From positions 18,504,001 to 18,568,000 of the forward strand of contig OX940869.1 of NCBI GenBank assembly GCA_954871525.1: 64,000 nt of DNA, given 5' to 3'. This document shows, one piece after another, positions 45,901 through 55,205 of the stretch; the first letter of the stretch is position 1, and every line of letters begins with the position of its first letter. The notes beneath the pieces are model-generated. The model had not been told where the DNA came from. It did no database searches and was given only the letters and a program-made list of their open reading frames with translations. The stretch comes from Parietaria judaica (Eukaryota > Streptophyta > Magnoliopsida > Rosales > Urticaceae). Position numbers and translations under genes: made by a program.

Positions 45901-46142
45901 AGTCTTCAAGGACCAATCATCGCGAGTATCGACACGATGTTAAGAGAGGTAGGCTCCAATGGCGGGTGCCGTTGGATTCCTAGGACTTGTAACGGGGTGG
46001 CCAATTGTCTCGCCAAGACCCGGTTCTCCGTTTTACTTTCGGATTTTTCGTCGGACGTTTGTCCTTCTTGGCTTGTAAACTCTGTTAACAGGGATTTACT
46101 CCCCTGATTTATTGAAAGCTTCTATTCCCCCCAAAAAAAAAA
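43000..46142 (+). mobile_element. 5'-truncated L1-type LINE (non-LTR retrotransposon)
   Basis: It runs from inside ORF2 to a short A tail (46133-46142) and has no LTRs. The endonuclease domain and ORF1 are absent, as usual for 5'-truncated LINE insertions. It lies between two adjacent parts of a copia gag frame (RRNVM on the left, GKKEP on the right), which fixes both ends within a few bases. No clear target duplication was found. Confidence 0.9.
43021..46107 (+). pseudogene. LINE ORF2 fragment: reverse transcriptase, zinc-binding region, RNase H
   Basis: The frame opens at the truncation (EEHYWKQRARSDWLKGGDKN), meets one TAG at 43174-43176, then stays open for about 940 residues to 46107. 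Reverse transcriptase motifs: RKAPGPDGFHAIFF, FRPISLCNVLLKIVTKV, SESQSTFVPGR, ALKLDMSKAYDRVEW, GLRQGCPLSPYLF and the catalytic FADD (44074-44085). The zf-RVT region is WWKKLWELQISPKVKHLIWR, with the Cys motif FCRFCGALPEDALHAVWGC. A C-terminal plant-type RNase H follows (KLNVDAAWD, GGVVRDYRG, TAECRALLHGL, VESDC). A single stop in 3.1 kb implies a fairly young copy. It cannot mobilise itself without endonuclease. Confidence 0.93.
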
Positions 46143-46560
46143 GGAAAGAAAGAGCCGAGCGTTGATGTGGAAAGCTCGACACTTCTACTAATACCGGGAT
46201 CAACCACCAATAATGCAAGACTCGTGAGAAACCACGAGTTTGATTTGATTCTTGTGACGAATCCCGTTAAATCTAACCTGGCTTATAGTGTTCCGAAGCA
46301 CCTATGGCAGATAGTGGTGGTAATGAAAGTAAACATTGCATCTAAAACTCTTTCACCCGTTGCCGATAAAGGTTCGCTGAAAATTTCGTAGGCAATAGAT
46401 CTTCATTTTGTTCTCCATGTACCACTCTTTGATTGCATCCTTTAGTCTGCTAGCAAACTCACACGACATACTAAATGTTCAGTTACCTTTCTTGAATTGC
46501 ATTGCCATTTTTCAAAATGATTTAACAATTCTAAGATGATCAATCTTCTCTACCATTTCA
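46143..46560 (+). pseudogene. copia element E gag/protease remnant (right of LINE)
   Basis: Directly after the LINE A tail the copia frame resumes as GKKEPSVDVESSTLL. It runs to 46391 and ends with TLSPVADKGSLKIS, which matches the protease flap region in copia elements (element D has VAGIGSIRLS). Degraded continuation (VLHVPLFDC, then SLLANSHDILNVQLPF) can be followed to about 46560. No zinc knuckle or DSGA box survives. Confidence 0.65.
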
Positions 46561-46931
46561 AAAAGAAAAACTTGAAATATGATTATTAAAAACACTTTTC
46601 AACTAAAAACATCAGAACTCTTGAAATATGTCAATTTGACCCTAAGTTAACTAAACTCTCTCCAACCCCAACCCAAGTTTAAACTCTTTTCTATCTCTTC
46701 ACTTGTTAGTTGTCCTTCACGCCTCTCTCTTGCCTTAGTCCTCACTCGACCTTCTCCATCTTCTCACTCGACTATCTTCTTACTCAAGAGCAGAGGCGGA
46801 CCCAACACTATTTAGGAGTGGCTAATCTCACCCTTAATTTTTTAACTGAATATTTTTACATAATAATGAGTACAAAGCATTATTAAAAAAAAAAAAAAAA
46901 AAGTGGGCAAGGTTAATTAATAATATTTATT
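46561..46931. other. no recognised gene
   Basis: CT-rich then AT-rich sequence, with an A-run near 46886-46902. No domain or terminal repeat was identified. Confidence 0.5.
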
Positions 46932-47310
46932 GATAATTGCGATAAAAGTATCAAACTTTTTCAAAATAACGCGATATACCTATGTTTGATCAATTGTGCT
47001 ACTTATGTACTCAAAGTTGTGAAATTTGTTTTCTTAATTTGTTTTTTTTTACTGTACGACTCCGTTGTTAAGTCAATTACGTATGTCTCGTATTGAAGTA
47101 TTTAATTTGAAAACCCACCAAATTTGAGAAAAGAGTGTTAGTTTAAGTTGTATATGTGTAAATAACTTAACATTAAATAAACACACATGGAGCGAAATCA
47201 ATCCAAAATGTAAATTTCACGACTTTATTTAATTTAATCAACAAAATTTATAACTTCAGAATATACCGGCTATTTAGAAAATAGTTAAGATACTTTTACC
47301 GCAACTACCC
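46932..47310. mobile_element. Mutator-like MITE (small copy)
   Basis: The left end GATAATTGCGATAAAAGTATC and the inverted right end GGTAGTTGCGGTAAAAGTATC form imperfect terminal inverted repeats about 380 bp apart. Both match the termini of the element at 63016-63796. There is no coding. Target duplications could not be defined because the flanks are low-complexity. Confidence 0.5.
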
Positions 47311-47413
47311 CTTTTATTAATGTATATTCCTTTTTGAAGAAATAATATGAACTTTATTAATAAAGCCTGCATATTATTATTTATTCATTCCACACATTAT
47401 TTATTCATTCCAC

Positions 47414-47587
47414 ACATTAAATTAAATAGTCCACCATCAAGGCTTACTAGCAAAAAATTGACAATGCAACAAACATATATTTATGGTAGTAATTTTGTAC
47501 ACATTAAATTAAATAGTCCACCATCAAGGCTTACTAGCAAAAAATTGACAATGCAACAACCATATATTTATTGTAGTAATTTTGTAT
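47414..47587. repeat. 87-bp tandem duplication
   Basis: Copies 47414-47500 and 47501-47587 are nearly identical (ACATTAAATTAAATAGTCC and on). A separate TTTATTCATTCCACACATTA word is also duplicated at 47383-47420. Confidence 0.95.
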
Positions 47588-47654
47588 AAACGACATATAC
47601 ATGAAAATATATATTAGAGTTTTATATAATATCTTTACTCACATATACATGAAT

Positions 47655-47765
47655 ATCCATTTTGTGCAAACCTTTTAAAAAACTACCCATTATGGGTAGT
47701 TTTTTACACACACAATGGGTAGTTTTTTAAAAGGTTTGACACAAAATGGGTATTTCGTACAATTT
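47655..47765. repeat. inverted repeat, possible foldback element
   Basis: The left arm CAAACCTTTTAAAAAACTACC (about 47669-47689) pairs with the right arm GGTAGTTTTTTAAAAGGTTTG (about 47720-47740). An extra copy of ATGGGTAGTTTTTTACAC lies between them. The right arm continues into GACACAAAATGGGTATTTCG. The same right-arm sequence surrounds the insertion site of copia element B (12361-12373 plus 28395-28440). Confidence 0.8.
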
Positions 47766-48083
47766 CCTTATTATATATAAAAGTATTGAGGCCATAGCTA
47801 TAGATATACTATATAGGGGATTACAGTAAATTATTTTTTCTTCAATAAATGGTCAATTTCTTTATAGAGAGAGAAATAAAGCAGTTGAAAGAAAAGTCAT
47901 AGAGAAAAATAAAGAAGTTAATGCAGAATGAGAATGCTCCTCAGATAGTGTCCTTTTCCTCCACTTTTTGCATAATGATGATGCTCTGAATCTTTATGGA
48001 ATCTTTATTAAGTTTATTTTAATATGTCCCAAATAATGTTAAATATAGAAAGGATAAAATGAAAAATATTAAGAGATTATAGG

Positions 48084-48797
48084 TGTTAAGGTCGGATCCG
48101 GTTGGATCCTTCTTTAACACTACAAAAGTCATGAAGGCCGACGAGTGGAGATCATGGAAAGGATCCCCGAATGCGAATGGGGTCGACGAGGAGAGTCGAC
48201 GACACCGAGACCCGACGAGGAGAGTCGACGATACCAAGACCCGATGAGAAGAGTTGACGACACCGAGACTCGACGAGGAGAGTCGACGACACCAAGATCG
48301 TTCAAGGAGAGTCGACGAGAAATACCCGAAGCGACGAGGGCAAACCGGATTCGAGCGTCGACGAGAGACTTTCACCGTCGGCTCAACAATGCCGAATGAC
48401 TAATGATGTGATGTGCATTTAATGACGCCCTTACCAATCCTACCTACCCAGTATGGCAGACCACCCGAAGCCGCACAAAGTATGGGCTAACCATGCTTCC
48501 CCAAATCATTCTTAGGGAAGCGAGCGATGGGACACGACAAGGAAGAGCGGGAAACAAACAGCAAGGGGGTCAATGTAATCTCTATATAATGTAGCAAGAG
48601 CCTCACTTGTAAGGGGTTGGAGATCTCGAGAGAGAGAAGCCTAGGTATTCACAAGAACAACAATACACAAGTAGATATTCCATCGCATTATCATCATCTT
48701 TAAATGTTTTAGTTATCAAACGGGAAAAACCGAATCTCTTTCTTTAAAAGCAATGATTTATCCTTGTGGTTGTTGAGTGTACAAAACGCCCTCAACA
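48084..48797 (+). repeat. 5' LTR of gypsy element F
   Basis: 714 bp. The start TGTTAAGGTCGGAT matches the start of the element G LTR (read on its minus strand). It contains repeated GACGAGGAGAGTCGACGA words near 48187-48325 and a TATATAAT word near 48582. TG...CA ends are present. ATAGG precedes it, but there is no partner LTR to confirm a duplication. Confidence 0.8.
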
Positions 48798-48798
48798 G

Positions 48799-48818
48799 TT
48801 TGGCGCCCACCAAGGGGC
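48799..48818 (+). promoter_or_regulatory. primer-binding site of gypsy element F
   Basis: TTTGGCGCCCACCAAGGGGC starts two bases after the LTR and nearly equals the same site in element G. The TGGCGCC core is seen in Tat/Athila-type gypsy elements. The tRNA was not assigned. Confidence 0.85.
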
Positions 48819-48856
48819 TCAGTTTTTCTCTATCATGTAACTAGAAACTTGAGAAG

Positions 48857-49561
48857 ATGGCGACTAACAGTGGAAGCAACGACGCGGAGCACACGGAGGT
48901 GCATGAAAAGGAAATAGGCAACAATAACGTGGAGGTCAACCAGACTACTATAGAAGAACTCCGGCAGCAGCTAGAAGCAGCAGCAACAAGGAACCGACAG
49001 CTCACCGCCCTCCAGGACCACGCAGCCACTGATGCGAGAAGAGAATCCCCACAAAGCCTAATCGCGGGAACATCGGTCCCGGGAAGGGAGGAGCTTGACA
49101 GGGAGACAGAAGACCTAGCACCACCACGACTCGGCATCAGCAGGGTCCTATTCTCATCTTCTGAAGGTACGCCACCAGGAGAGCACGAGGAGAGACCCAC
49201 TCAACATGGCGTGTGGCCGAGAACGCCACCGATCATAACGTCTCATCAAGGCCTGCCTACGGTAACAACTGTTCCCATAAACCAACCACACGCACGGGAA
49301 GTTCTGAAACGGGCGGTTTAGCACGTTGAGGAGAGGAGAGACCATGCTGGGGGACGAGGAGGCTACGAGCGAAAGGCGTGGCCCAAGGATCCCAGCAAGT
49401 TCTGTAGCTTCCATAACTTCAAAGGGCACTCCACCGAGGAATGCGCCATACTGAAAAGAAGGCTTGTGTAGAGATACGCGAAATGGGAAATGCCGGGCGT
49501 CGATCTGGGAAATCGTCATGAGCAGTGGGGAGACAGTCGACGACAATATTGACGGGAGGAG
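48857..49561 (+). pseudogene. gypsy element F gag, central domain deleted
   Basis: 48857-49321 starts MATNSGSNDAEHTEVHEKE and encodes a hydrophilic, probably coiled-coil N-terminus (IEELRQQLEAAATRNRQLTAL), matching the gag start of element G. After a stop the frame continues as FCSFHNFKGHSTEECAILKR (about 49399-49458), the CxxxH...H...C zinc-binding motif typical of Tat gag. The capsid domain of some 300 residues that separates these parts in element G is absent. Further stops follow, and the solo LTR interrupts at 49566. Confidence 0.8.
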
Positions 49562-49566
49562 CCGAC

Positions 49567-52501
49567 TGTTGGACATATGTGTCCTTAAACAAGATATTTT
49601 ATCCATTTGTAAAAGATTATGACATGTAATTGAATAAAGATGATACTTATTATGTTAATCTTATTATAGTTTCTGGTAGAGTAAAATAGAATGTTTGTTT
49701 CCATAGTTCATAAAGGATGCAATTATGTTATTATTATCACAACAGAGTCAACGTGAGGAAGAATTAATAATCATAATAAATGAACTTAAAATGTCGGTGA
49801 CCTGATTAACTGGGTGGGAGCTCATTAATCGTATAAGGTCATTAATGTGACTAAGTGACAATCCTATTCTGGATTATGTGTGTGTCACACTCACTAGAAG
49901 TGCATTAAGTGTGAAGTGTCTTCATACTGGATTGGACCTGACTTAAACTCAAGAAGTTATCATATAAGACCGTCACTGATAACTTGTAGTTGAGTCACAA
50001 ATAGATGATCAAATGGATATTATTTCTAAGTCCTGAGTGGTCTTGAGTCCGAACTACTGGCTTGATTGTTCTTTGATTTAACCGTTAAAGAACACAAGAT
50101 ATTACCGTTGTTCCCAACACTATTATTTTTGGAACATGATAGTCAGTAGTAAGGGTAGCTTGATCGTAGACATGGGCATCACACAGCTCTCTTCAGAGTC
50201 ATGATGATTCCCTTGGTTGTCGGTGGTGAGAAGTAAGAGGTACCCGTGCACAACTTATGAATCGAAACCATAAGTGGGTTACTCATAATATTACTGACAG
50301 AGTCAAGGAGGAAAATGCAATGAGAGGCAATACGGTAAAAACCGCCTGCTCATGTGTGAATCGTCAAGTGAAAGAATAATAACCCGAATTTGATTGTATC
50401 AATGGACATCCTGCTGTTATAAAGGGAATAATATATACCATATCACTAAAGAGTGCAGCCTCGGGTCTATAGTGGAATCATTTCGAGGTTTGACGAACAA
50501 CTAGCAGTTCGTTAGAGCTTAAGTGATACGGGTCCATGGTCCCCAGGATAGCTCAGTAATGGATGATACGTACGTGATTAAAATACATTCTAGATAATGT
50601 TTAATCATTTGGCTAGACTTATAAAACTGAAAGTCTTTGGTAGACATCAGATAGTTTAATCGTCAGCGTGGCAAAAGTACCATATTTTGGTACACGAAAT
50701 TAACTGATAAAATAAAGGTAGAATTTAGATTTTCTATCAGCACCATGTTGTTGGAAATTAAGTTCTAAGCAACTTTGCTTTTTGAACCAAGTCATTTCGA
50801 CTTACGGTTTGTGATTTATGGATTTTCAAAGTTTGTGATCGGTTCGATAAACTATGAAATTAAATCACATGTCACGAATTTAAATGATGGTGTGGAACCA
50901 TAACATTTTAATGTGTGATATTAAGATCAGAAATTATTAATATAATTTAATTATTTTGATTTAATTATTAATTTCTAATTTCTAATTAATAGATTTATAT
51001 TAATAAATAAAAATATATATTTATATATATTTAAATGTGTAAATTCGAATTAGGGTTTCATGATAGGAAACCCTAGCTAATTCGAATAGTATGATTTGGT
51101 CTTTCATATTTGCGGCATAAGTACCAAATGTTTTTGGTATTTTAGCAAATCCCTAAAATCAATTAATCCATTGGATCGGTTATGATTTAATATCAACTGT
51201 TGGATTAAGATAATTGATTTCAACCCTAATAATAATTCAAAATTGGTAGCTTGGTGATCAAGCTTAGGTATTTCGAATTTGGTTAATTAATTATATCCGT
51301 TGGACCGGTTTTAAGATTTAATCTTTACCGTCGGATTAGAAATTAATGAATAATATATATATCACATATAATTCGATAAATATAAGGATAAGAATTCGAA
51401 TTAGGGTTTTGATAAAACCTTTGGATATTTTATTTTATCCCTAATTGATTTGATCCATTGGATTGGCTTTAGATTTATCTCAACCATTGGATCTAGATAA
51501 TCATAAAATTCGAATTTATTATATACATATATATAATTCGAATAACATAAGGATAAGAATTCGAATTAGGGTTTTTGTTAAAACCCTAGAGTATTTGATT
51601 TTATCCCTAATTGATTTGATCCATTGGATTGGTTTAAGATTTATTTTTAACCATTGGATCTAGATAATCATTAAAGAATTCGAATTTTATTATATATGAA
51701 TATATATAATTCGAATTTAATAAATATGAAGATAAGATTAAATATTTTGATCTTATCATGTATTTATTATTTAATTAAATCCCTAATTAATTATATCCAT
51801 TGGATTTAGATGAGATTAAATCTGGACCATTGGATTAGAATAATTAATTATATTTAATTATATAAATTCGAAAATTAGGGAGGGAATATCTCTAATTCGG
51901 TTACAGTCTGAGCCTATAAATAGGAGGCTCATTCTACACATTTTTCACACCTTCCCCAGAGCAAAAACTCGAGCTCTCCCTCTCTCTCTAGGGTCTGCGA
52001 GTTTTCTGCTTCTGATCACTTTTCTGGTTCGGCTTAGTGAGACGTTGTTCTCCTGAAGCTTCAAAAGAACCTCAGTTAAAGTTTTGCGACGGAGTCCTGC
52101 CGGCAAAGCCCACGCTTCGGTACGAGGAATCCAGGAGAATATCCCAGAAGATCATGGGTGTTTCCCTCAGCACCGGCGGAGCCCTGCCGAACTTCAGAGT
52201 CCGCAGCCAGAAACGTCAACCGAGGTACGGCCTTATGCACTGGGTTAATAAATGCAAACATTTATCGCTTTCTATTTATTTCTTATTTCGACTATGATAT
52301 TACTAATGAGTTGTGAATATTAAATATGTAATATTTATCGGATCTTGTTAAAATGGTTATTACCCGATATCCGTGTCGTTAGTCCAATAACAAGTTTTCC
52401 GCTTTAAAATATTTTTTAAATGTTACCGGAACGGCTCGGAGGCGTTTTTCGGCGTAACAGAATCGGGATTCAAACCCTTACGGTGGTTTCCACTTCCAAC
52501 A
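49567..52501 (+). mobile_element. solo LTR of the element C family (2935 bp)
   Basis: It starts TGTTGGACATATGTG and ends CCACTTCCAACA, flanked by CCGAC (49562-49566, 52502-52506). It is collinear with the element C LTRs but more diverged. Its extra length comes mainly from a duplicated unit of about 170 bp in U3 (copies near 51381 and 51551, each with AAGAATTCGAATTAGGGTTTT). TATAAATA is at 51915-51922. The conserved short frame (52037-52297) includes KPTLRYE and GLMHWVNKC as in element C. It is a recombination product without interior. Confidence 0.93.
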
Positions 52502-52506
52502 CCGAC

Positions 52507-53248
52507 GCACGAAGGAGGGAGCGGCCAACCCAGACCGAGGAGAAACCCGACGGGCGACCATGCGACGGTCCAGCACATCGGTCGGAATTCCGATGTCGAC
52601 AAGCCCCCAAGAACGAGGAAAAGAATAGAGATGATCATGGGAGGATCGTAATTATGCGACAACTCCGTCAACAGCATCAAGACTCATCAGAGGAGGGCGA
52701 ATGAGCACAACCGAGGAGACACAGCGATGATCGGCGATGGTACCGAAATAGCCTTCGTCCAGAATGAAACTTGCGCCGACACACACGACGACGCGTTAGT
52801 CCTTTCGCTGGGCGTAGGAAACTGTGACGTCAGCCGAATCCTAATCGACAACGGAAGCTCGGTGGATGTCATCTTCCACGACGCCCTGAAGAAAATGGAC
52901 ATCGAGGGGATAGAAATCCAGGGCAAGCCACGAAGCGTCTCAAGCTTCAACGGGGACGTCGCTACTTCGTTGGGAACGATCAGTATGCCGGTATGCGCGG
53001 GAAGCATCAACAAGATGACTACGATGATGGTGCTCGACTGCCCGTCGATCTTCAACATGATCCTCGGGCGACCGTGGATACATTCCATGTGCGCCGTCCC
53101 ATCAACATATCATCAAAGCATTAAATTTCTCAATAAGGAAGGGAGAGTGGAGGAGATCAAAGGGAACAAGGACGCCTATAGGACTTGTTACTTGATGAGC
53201 TATCGAACGACGGCACAGGAGGAGGAACGGAGGAAGGACTGCTCGTAG
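52507..53248 (+). pseudogene. gypsy element F gag C-terminus and protease
   Basis: 52507-52704 is a charged gag tail. 52727-53248 is an aspartic protease region in good condition: AFVQNETCADTHDDALVLSL, then the active site LIDNGSSVD (52837-52863), SSFNGDVATSLGTISMPV, and the flap and end ILGRPWIHSMCAVPSTYHQ. It is closely parallel to the element G protease (LVDNGSSVD, ILGRPWINSMRAVPSIYHQ). Gag and protease are in separate frames here. The protease alone looks intact, but without gag or reverse transcriptase it has no substrate. Confidence 0.83.
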
Positions 53249-53275
53249 CAATTAGCATCGCCGGCCCCCGAGAGC

Positions 53276-53512
53276 ATGGAACGAGGGGAGGGCGGCGGCA
53301 GAGGTAACGCGACGAGCGAGGAAAGAAGGCTCGAGGATCCTGAAGATAGCCAAGATGAGAAGGCTAGGCGACCGAGCCTAGAAGCAGTGGAGCAAGTCTG
53401 TATCGACAACGCCAACCCATCCCAAACCATCGGCGTGGGCACGGATCTCGACCGAGACATAAAGCGACAACTAATCGGGTTCATAAAAAAGAACCAAGGA
53501 AGCTTTGTTCCT
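53276..53512 (+). pseudogene. gypsy element F linker before reverse transcriptase (truncated)
   Basis: The open frame reads VCIDNANPSQTIGVGTDL and ends IGFIKKNQGSF. The corresponding stretch of element G is LIELLKKNRGSFAW, just upstream of reverse transcriptase. Homology stops at GSF (about 53512), so the break point is sharply defined. Confidence 0.75.
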
Positions 53513-53765
53513 AAACTAATCGGGTTCCCACGAAGTCCTCGGCGCACAAGGAATGAGTTTGGACCCTTTCCTTGATGCCTGAGCAGGTTGCCATGGCAGC
53601 TGAACCCTACCACCGAATGAAAACCCGAGGTAGCACAGGTAGATACACGTAGAAGCACGGTGAAACACCGGCGAGCAATCAGGTTTCGAGAGCATTGTTG
53701 TTCATTTCACCCATCCCATAACTCTTGGAATGTCAGTCTTCTGGTTCTGCATGGAATGTGGCTAC
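53513..53765. other. unrecognised sequence, target of gypsy element G (left part)
   Basis: 250 bp of balanced composition with no domain recognised. It continues after element G at 62233. The last five bases, GCTAC, are the target duplication of G. Confidence 0.5.
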
Positions 53766-54540
53766 TGTAGAGGGCGATTTTCACCACCCTTTTCCAGTCA
53801 CAAAGATAATCACCAAATAACAAATAAACAACAATAATCGATGAATATCTCTGTTTTATTATATTTTCCGAAATGAGCTCGGTTTTCTTCCGTTGAATAG
53901 CTGGACAGATGAAGGATCACGAACATTAATCTTCTCTATTTTCTTAGCCTTTTCTATTACAAGATTTCTTTCTCTCTTTCCGGGCCTTTTTCCTCTATTT
54001 TTTCGAACCTTTATAAATGAGGCTTATCTTGCCTTTTATAGAGTTTGCAATGCCTTCCCCTCGCATCCTTCCCGCCTTTTTCTCTTTAATCATTAACTCT
54101 CTGGCGTGATTTGAGGGCAGCATGGTTAATCCTTGCTTTATGTCACTTCCGAGCAGGCTGCCGTTATGGGTAGGTGCGCCTCATTAAATGCGCATCCCGT
54201 CAGCCGTCATTCGGCTCTACAAGCCTTGTCGCTGGTGTTCTCATCGTGTGAGTAGGTCAGCTTCATTAAATGCACATCTCGTCAATGGTCATTCGGCCCT
54301 GCACAATCATCATGACGAAATTCCTCATCGGGTGCGATGGGACGCTTCATCGCAGCTTGCTTTCACGTGGCTGCGTTTCCTCGTGGATGAGCCTCCTCGG
54401 GGGTATTCTTCCTCGGGGATGTTCCTCCTCGGGGATAATCCCCCTCGGGTGATGAACTTCCTCGCCTCCCCTCATGTCGTTTACGGACAAAACGACACGA
54501 GTTGTGTTGAGGATGGATTTGACAAAATCCGACCTTAACA
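53766..54540 (-). repeat. 3' LTR of gypsy element G
   Basis: 775 bp. On the minus strand it begins TGTTAAGGTCGGATTTTG and ends CCTCTACA. CCTCGGGG words repeat near 54391-54450 on the plus strand. Confidence 0.94.
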
Positions 54541-55205
54541 GTTAGTCCCACATTTTATCAAGTGTATACACTTGGTAAAATAAAGTATAACTGTTTTGGA
54601 GATCGGCTCTAGCCGGCACTAGTTGGTTCCCGGTCGGTGATTGCTTCCTCGGCTCCTCACGTGGTTATATTGCTAAACCACTTCCTTTCCTCGACAGGCC
54701 TCCTTTGCTTCCCTCCCTGTTGCTTCCACTCGCCCCTATTCGGGCTTGCTTGCCTGTTTATATTATATATATATATACTTTTCTTTATATTTTTCTCGGC
54801 TCTCTAGCCGGACTGGGCTTGCTCGGCACCCTTAGCCGTATATTATGGATCTCGACATGTTTTGCCGGACCGGGCTTGCTCGGCACCCTTAGCCGTATAT
54901 GGATCTCGACATGTTTTGCCGGACCGGGCTTGCTCGGCACCCTTAGCCGTATATATATTGTTATATATTATAATCTGCTCGGCATTCTCACCAGTGCAGA
55001 CGTAGACATATATAAATTACCTCCTCCTTGAATCTGGGACAAAGAAAAGGGGGTCATGCATAACAGAAAACTTCAAATTAGTTCAACAAATATCGAGGCC
55101 ATGCCAAAATAGCCCTGAACAAGGGAGGGTCGGGACTTCCCCAACTGGTAAAAGGAAAAGATAAGATATGCGAGCATGAAAAGAGAGAGGATCAGCGAAA
55201 TGAGG
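54541..55205 (-). other. 3' non-coding region of gypsy element G with a 54-57 bp tandem repeat
   Basis: Between the integrase stop and the 3' LTR there is no coding. A unit starting CCGGACYGGGCTTGCTCGG and containing CACCCTTAGCCGTATAT is repeated at 54808-54864, 54865-54918 and (partial) 54919-54955. Tandem repeats downstream of integrase are known in Tat/Ogre-type elements. No envelope-like frame is present. Confidence 0.85.

Larger units (their letters stand above)
48084..53512 (+). mobile_element. 5' part of a Tat-like Ty3/gypsy retrotransposon, element F
   Basis: A 714-bp 5' LTR (48084-48797; TGTTAAGGTCGGATCC to CCTCAACA) is followed by a TTTGGCGCCCACC primer site, gag pieces and a protease. 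The order and the primer site match element G (53766-62227). The central gag domain is deleted, a C-family solo LTR (49567-52501) interrupts the gag region, and the element ends abruptly just before reverse transcriptase at about 53512. No 3' LTR is present in the window. It is a truncated, dead copy. Confidence 0.85.

Noticed and set aside
53513..53765. Organelle-derived DNA insert
   Set aside because: Composition alone suggested it. I recognise no chloroplast or mitochondrial gene in it, so the origin is left open.
54541..55205. Possible envelope-like frame downstream of integrase in element G
   Set aside because: No long frame, signal peptide or membrane segment is consistent with an envelope; the interval is mainly tandem repeats.
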